The position numbers were made by a program, and so were the translations under genes. This document shows, one piece after another, positions 14,723 to 17,849 of a DNA stretch of 17,849 bases. Positions within the stretch are counted from its first letter, which is position 1, and each line of letters opens with the position of its first letter. The stretch spans positions 1-17,849 of the forward strand of contig JAEWYG010000004.1 in the NCBI GenBank assembly GCA_023395755.1, in the 5' to 3' direction. Under the pieces are notes generated by a model. It did no database searches. It was not told the DNA's origin and saw only the letters and a program-made list of their open reading frames with translations. Origin of the DNA: Actinomycetes bacterium (GTDB taxonomy: Bacteria > Actinomycetota > Coriobacteriia > Coriobacteriales > Eggerthellaceae).

Positions 14723-15583
14723 CTATTTCTTCAAATCTTCGATACTTGCGGTCTTACCGGGATATAAACCAAGGGGTTCAAAGTGAATTTTGCCAGCAGA
14801 TACAAGATTGGTACCATTTTTGGCATTATAGTCTTCCAGATAGGTGATGTGTTGGAAGTAGTTCGCATCCAAGCTACCATCGTTTAATGCCACGTTCGGC
14901 TGGATATAATCGGTAAACTCTTTGACCTCCAACGTATAACCGTGGTTGGCCAAGATATCCTTCACCTGCGCTAGAATCTCAGCATGCGGAGCTGGCGAGG
15001 CACCCACCACGATAGTAGTGTCGTCACCCTTCGCGTCCTCAATTTCGGTGTTACCAGTCACGTCAAGTGGTATAACCAAACCAGTATACGTGTTCTCTAT
15101 GAACTGGCGAGCCGTAGCGCTCTGTAATGCTTTAACGAGTGCCTGGATCTTGTCGCTGCTCTCGTCGCCCGCACGCACGGCCACCACGTTGGCATACTTA
15201 TCGGCCGCCTCGGATGCCTCATCTTCACGAGCAAGTGCAGAAGCGGTATCAATACCCCCGCTAATAGCATAGTTGCCGTTGATAACAGCTGCATCGACAT
15301 CAGGCAACGTAGTGGGCAGTGAAGCTGCTTCCATCTCCACTATCTCAATGTTGTGAGGGTTTTCGACAATGTCGTTTTTTGTCGCCTCAAGACCAGTGCC
15401 TTCCTTCAGTTTTATAAGACCTTGGTCCTGCAATAGCAACAACGCACGCGCTTCGTTTGTAGGGTCAGATGGCACAGCTATCTTTGCACTCGCGGCCCCA
15501 CTACCGCAACCAGCCAGCGCAGCGCACGTAGCACCCACGATGGCCACTGTCGCAATTGTCTTCAATATAGTCTTCGCTTTCAT
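14723..15583 (-). CDS. metQ: Circularly permuted MetQ-type methionine-binding lipoprotein
   Basis: The 286-residue lipoprotein has a signal peptide and lipobox 'LAGC' (lipidated Cys26). It is a MetQ/NlpA substrate-binding protein, but its two halves are in swapped order. Residues 33-174 match the usual C-terminal part of MetQ ('KIAVPSDPTNEARALLLLQ', 'DIVENPHNIEIVEMEAASLP', 'AVINGNYA', 'FIENTYTGLVIP'). After a linker at about 175-189, residues 190-286 match the usual N-terminal part ('VVGASPAPHAEIL', 'VKEFTDYIQPNVALNDG', 'LDANYFQHITYLEDYN', 'EPLGLYPGKTASIEDLK'). The break falls in the loop between 'SIEDL' and 'AVPSDPTN'. Total length is normal and binding-site motifs (NYFQH, NGNY, PTNEARALL) are kept, so it is probably functional. 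AAGGG precedes the ATG. It is the third gene after metN and metI. Confidence 0.93.
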   Translation of the reverse strand: MKAKTILKTIATVAIVGATCAALAGCGSGAASAKIAVPSDPTNEARALLLLQDQGLIKLKEGTGLEATKNDIVENPHNIEIVEMEAASLPTTLPDVDAAVINGNYAISGGIDTASALAREDEASEAADKYANVVAVRAGDESSDKIQALVKALQSATARQFIENTYTGLVIPLDVTGNTEIEDAKGDDTTIVVGASPAPHAEILAQVKDILANHGYTLEVKEFTDYIQPNVALNDGSLDANYFQHITYLEDYNAKNGTNLVSAGKIHFEPLGLYPGKTASIEDLKK

Positions 15584-15666
15584 GGTAATTCCCTTTCATT
15601 TAACGTATATCAGATGTTATAAAATATGAGTCGAGGCTCTTTCCTTAACGGACCACATGCCGTCTG

Positions 15667-16341
15667 TTACTTGCGCTTGTCCACCTTGCGTGCGACAAGG
15701 TTTCCGGTACTCTGAAACACCTGCACAAGTACGATACACAAAATAAGTGCCGCCACCATGACGTCGGCCTGATAGCGCTGGTAGCCATAGCGAATGGCAA
15801 TGTCGCCCAAGCCACCTGCTCCCACCATTCCCGCCATAGCCGAGTACCCAAACAGCGTGATGAAGGTGATGGATGCCCCACGAATAAGCGACGGCAGGCT
15901 CTCATGCAAAAACACCTTACACACGATCTGCCAAACATTTGCACCAAAACTCTGTGCGGCCTCCACGAGACCGCTGTCAACTTCAGCGAGGCTTTGTTCC
16001 ACCATGCGCCCCACAAAAGGTGCCGCCGCCACCACCAAAGGGACAATAGCTCCGGGAACCCCCAGTGAAGTGCCCACGATAATGCGCGTTAAAGGTATAA
16101 GTGCCACTAGCAGAATAATGAACGGGATGGAGCGACCAACATTCACAACCCAACCCAACACCGCACTAAGAACGCGATGGGGACGTAATCCACCTGGAGC
16201 CGTTACCACTAACGCCACGCCGAGAGGCACACCAAGGAGGTAGGCAAATAGCGTAGCAACCACCGTCATAATCAGAGTGTCAAGCGTACCTTGCGCCAAC
16301 AATAAACCGTATTGGTCAAAAAATGCCGCGAAGAAGTTCAT
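15667..16341 (-). CDS. metI: Methionine ABC transporter permease
   Basis: The 224-residue permease has five or six membrane segments and starts with a short periplasm-facing N-terminus 'GLLLAQGTLDTLIMTV'. The EAA coupling loop 'EAAQSFGANVWQIVCKVFL' (127-145) contacts the MetN ATPase. 'GYSAMAGMVGAGGLGDIAIRYGYQRY' near the C-terminus is typical of MetI. It begins one base after the metN stop, so it is translationally coupled, and ends 83 bases before metQ. That gap is AT-rich and could hold a weak promoter, but none is convincing. Confidence 0.95.
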   Translation of the reverse strand: MNFFAAFFDQYGLLLAQGTLDTLIMTVVATLFAYLLGVPLGVALVVTAPGGLRPHRVLSAVLGWVVNVGRSIPFIILLVALIPLTRIIVGTSLGVPGAIVPLVVAAAPFVGRMVEQSLAEVDSGLVEAAQSFGANVWQIVCKVFLHESLPSLIRGASITFITLFGYSAMAGMVGAGGLGDIAIRYGYQRYQADVMVAALILCIVLVQVFQSTGNLVARKVDKRK

Positions 16342-16342
16342 G

Positions 16343-17221
16343 TTATTTCACCCACCCGTTAATGTGAACCGCACGGTTTATCGGTGAATCAATTACCTCT
16401 TTAAGCACGGCCGTCGCAGAATCACCAAAATGCCCGTTCGTGCAATCTACTTCAGGAGTGCTCGCTTGGTCAGGCTCGCCAGATAAACTGTCGTAAGCAA
16501 TAAGTTCACGAGTGACAGAGCTTTGAGGGTTCGAGAACACGTCGAAAGTGAAACCCTCCTCCACAATGCGCCCTTCGTCAATCACAGCAATGCGATTGCA
16601 AATCTTTTGCGCCACAGCCAGTGAGTGCGTGATAACCACCATAGTCACGCCTAACTCCTTGTTGATATCTTTCAACAAGTTCAAGATAGACACCGTCGTG
16701 CGTGTATCGAGCGCGCTTGTAGCTTCATCACAAAGCATCACCTTGGGGTTGTTCGCAAGAGCGCGGGCAATAGCCACCCGCTGCTGCTGTCCACCGGAAA
16801 GCTGACTTGGGTAACGATCGGCCAAGGTGCCCAATCCCACCAATTCCAACAATTCACTGGCACGCAAACAAGCGGCCTCTTTTTTTTCATGACGCAATTC
16901 AAGAGGAAACGTCACATTACCTAATACCGTACGCTGCTGAAAGAGGCTAAAGTTTTGAAAGATCATGCCGATTGAAGCACGCAACTCCAGCAAATCCTTG
17001 CCCGTAAGGCTGGTCACATCGCGACCATCGATAACGATACGGCCTTCGGTAGGACGCTCGAGCAGATTAATACACCGTACGAGCGTAGATTTTCCCGCTC
17101 CTGATGCGCCAATAATACCGAAGATGTCGCCATCTTCAATAGTCAAACTCACGTCACGCAATGCGTGATGAGCACTCTCAGTGGCGCCATAAGTTTTTTG
17201 CAAATGTTCAAGCTGAATCAT
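16343..17221 (-). CDS. metN: Methionine ABC transporter ATPase with truncated NIL domain
   Basis: An ATPase of 292 residues. Walker A 'GASGAGKST' (38-46), Q-loop Q89, signature 'LSGGQQQR' (141-148), Walker B 'VMLCDEAT' (161-168) and H-loop H199 are all intact, so it should hydrolyse ATP to drive methionine import. E. coli MetN has 343 residues with a C-terminal NIL (ACT-like) domain that binds methionine and blocks transport. Here only a stub of about 29 residues remains (264-292, 'FGDSATAVLKEVID...VHINGWVK') before the stop. metI follows one base later, so this is a true truncation and not a frameshift hiding the rest. The ribosome binding site is poor (GAG at 7-9 bases) and lies in a pairing leader. 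Confidence 0.94.
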   Translation of the reverse strand: MIQLEHLQKTYGATESAHHALRDVSLTIEDGDIFGIIGASGAGKSTLVRCINLLERPTEGRIVIDGRDVTSLTGKDLLELRASIGMIFQNFSLFQQRTVLGNVTFPLELRHEKKEAACLRASELLELVGLGTLADRYPSQLSGGQQQRVAIARALANNPKVMLCDEATSALDTRTTVSILNLLKDINKELGVTMVVITHSLAVAQKICNRIAVIDEGRIVEEGFTFDVFSNPQSSVTRELIAYDSLSGEPDQASTPEVDCTNGHFGDSATAVLKEVIDSPINRAVHINGWVK

Positions 17222-17375
17222 GGTGTTCTCGATCTATGTCGTTCGTACAGGATTGCGGCCGCTCCGCAAAGATTGCGACCACACGAAAGCTAGGCCTGAG
17301 TGTTGGCACACGAGCCAACCAACCCAGGCTTGGGCATTAGCATGTCCATGGTATGTACGAAAAGAGAACTCATAG
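17222..17375 (-). promoter_or_regulatory. Structured metNIQ leader RNA, candidate attenuator
   Basis: The leader of about 154 bases between promoter and metN can fold end to end. GTTCTC (17369-17364) pairs with GAGAAC (17230-17225), which holds the only Shine-Dalgarno-like bases of metN. TTCGTACA (17361-17354) pairs with TGTACGAA (17249-17242). Inside lies a 14-bp stem, GCCTGGGT/ACTCAGGC (17329-17322/17301-17294, one G-U) stacked on GTTGGC/GCCAAC (17319-17314/17307-17302). Two mutually exclusive hairpins follow: CGCAA-TCT-TTGCG or TTGCGG-AGCGG-CCGCAA (17277-17253). G-U pairs favour the minus strand as the RNA. No T tract is present, so control would act on translation. I recognise no known SAM riboswitch consensus. 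Confidence 0.55.
17290..17373 (-). CDS. Met-rich leader peptide upstream of metN (candidate)
   Basis: A 27-codon open frame starts at ATG 17373, 8 bases after the -10 box, and ends at TAG 17290. Codons 9, 11 and 13 are ATG (MDMLM), directly upstream of the internal stem; the stop lies just past that stem's 3' arm. There is no Shine-Dalgarno and the ATG almost coincides with the predicted transcript start, so it would be leaderless, which is common in actinobacteria. Methionine is normally one of the rarest residues, so three in five codons before a methionine-uptake operon suggests a sensor peptide. Ribosomes stalled there would cover the 5' strand that otherwise pairs near the metN start. 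Translation of this frame is unproven. Confidence 0.45.
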   Translation of the reverse strand: MSSLFVHTMDMLMPKPGLVGSCANTQA

Positions 17376-17381
17376 GTGAGT

Positions 17382-17409
17382 ATCTTACGGGATGGACGCT
17401 ACCTGTCAA
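17382..17409 (-). promoter_or_regulatory. Sigma70-type promoter of metNIQ
   Basis: Minus-strand -35 TTGACA (17409-17404, perfect), a 16-base spacer and -10 TAAGAT (17387-17382). The transcript would start at about 17375-17373. Confidence 0.7.
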
Positions 17410-17685
17410 GACATCTCTCACTGGATGCTTATGCGAATCTTTTATGATTGGCTATCTGATAAATAGATAACTTAGCTTTCTATTATTTTCAAACAAGCAC
17501 ATCCGAATAGAGTCTATTGCGGAACGTCTCACAAGACAACTCGTGCTGCTAGTCACTACGTAACAGCCCTATAACGGACAAGCATTAGGCATGCCGGTAT
17601 TCACCACACCGAGGTTATACTTAGTTATTCATCCGTCCTGACCGACGGTATAGGATATATGAAAGTACCGGAGGGAGACCGCTTG
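17410..17685. other. Intergenic region upstream of the Hpt-like gene
   Basis: This AT-rich stretch holds no gene I can support. It contains TATCT-N7-AGATA (an inverted repeat near 17453-17469) and CCGTC-N6-GACGG (17633-17648). The second is followed by TATAGG (17649-17654), which may be a -10 box with a weak -35 TTATTC 18 bases upstream. That would be a plus-strand promoter for the gene at 17686; the call is weak. Confidence 0.3.
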
Positions 17686-17849
17686 ATGGGCACTACGAAC
17701 GACTACGCAAGCATACTGGCAGAAAGCGGCATTGATTATGCCGAGGCTATGGATCGATTCGGTGGCAACGAGGCGCTTTATCGCCGTCTTGCCGTAAAGT
17801 TCCTCGACGACCAGCACGTAGAGGCACTTGAAAAGGCGTTGGAAGCCAA
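17686..17849 (+). CDS. Hpt-like phosphotransfer protein, N-terminal part (runs off window)
   Basis: 54 codons are visible before the window ends. The sequence 'GIDYAEAMDRFGGNEALYRRLAVKFLDD' (12-39) matches the first helix and turn of bacterial histidine phosphotransfer (Hpt) domains, which relay phosphate between a hybrid kinase and a response regulator. The active histidine, expected some 20-30 residues further on, is outside the window, so activity cannot be judged. The start at ATG 17686 is chosen because GGAGGGAG ends 8 bases upstream. An in-frame TTG at 17683 and ATG at 17659 are alternatives, the latter with no good ribosome site. Confidence 0.7.
   Translation, partial: MGTTNDYASILAESGIDYAEAMDRFGGNEALYRRLAVKFLDDQHVEALEKALEA

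Noticed and set aside
14723..15666. Two tandem or broken metQ copies instead of one permuted gene
   Set aside because: There is one uninterrupted frame with one signal peptide, each half is present once, and the flanking 83 bases and terminator region carry no metQ remnants.
16343..16400. A frameshift hiding the rest of the MetN NIL domain
   Set aside because: metI begins one base after the stop in a well-supported frame, leaving no room for the missing residues in any frame.
17222..17409. SAM-I (S-box), SAM-IV or T-box riboswitch before metN
   Set aside because: I see none of the conserved core sequences of these classes and no AGGGUGG-type T-box motif; this was judged by eye only.

Overview
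The window looks like a chromosomal segment of a mid-GC Coriobacteriia/Eggerthellales actinobacterium, perhaps Cryptobacterium- or Slackia-like. This is inferred from the rplU-rpmA-obgE-proB-proA-nadD-rsfS gene order, the gram-positive-type ObgE, and a GlnR-like regulator beside glnA. No search was possible, so the genus is a guess. Most genes are housekeeping and lie on the minus strand. I see no rRNA, tRNA, CRISPR array or insertion sequence.

Layout. Positions 1-536 (minus) hold the N-terminal part of a STAND/MalT-like regulator with a degenerate P-loop. It is divergent from a plus-strand pair at 726-3024: a P1-family (DmpA-type) peptidase and a ClC-type chloride channel or transporter. These meet the end of a long minus-strand operon at 3043-8646. 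Read in its own direction, that operon is obgE, proB, proA, a nadD-yqeK fusion and rsfS, with start/stop overlaps at three junctions. Its terminator lies inside the 3' end of the ClC gene. The next minus-strand unit is rplU-rpmA (8807-9471), with a clear promoter and terminator. Upstream of that are polA (9731-12358) and the pair glnA followed by a GlnR-like orphan response regulator (12446-14495).

The most unusual region is the methionine ABC transporter operon metN-metI-metQ (14723-17221) with its leader (17222-17375). The MetQ lipoprotein reads as a circular permutation: the half that normally forms the C-terminal part of MetQ comes first after the lipobox, and the normal N-terminal half follows a short linker. 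MetN stops within its C-terminal NIL regulatory domain. The leader RNA contains a 27-codon open frame with three Met codons in five (codons 9, 11 and 13). Its two ends can pair and would cover the region just upstream of the metN start. This fits a methionine-sensing leader-peptide attenuator acting on translation.

glnA has a good -10 box and, where a -35 would lie, a direct repeat GAAAC-N6-GAAAC. This resembles half-sites of actinobacterial GlnR boxes and fits regulation by the GlnR-like protein encoded next door. The window ends (17686-17849, plus) in the start of an Hpt-like phosphotransfer protein.
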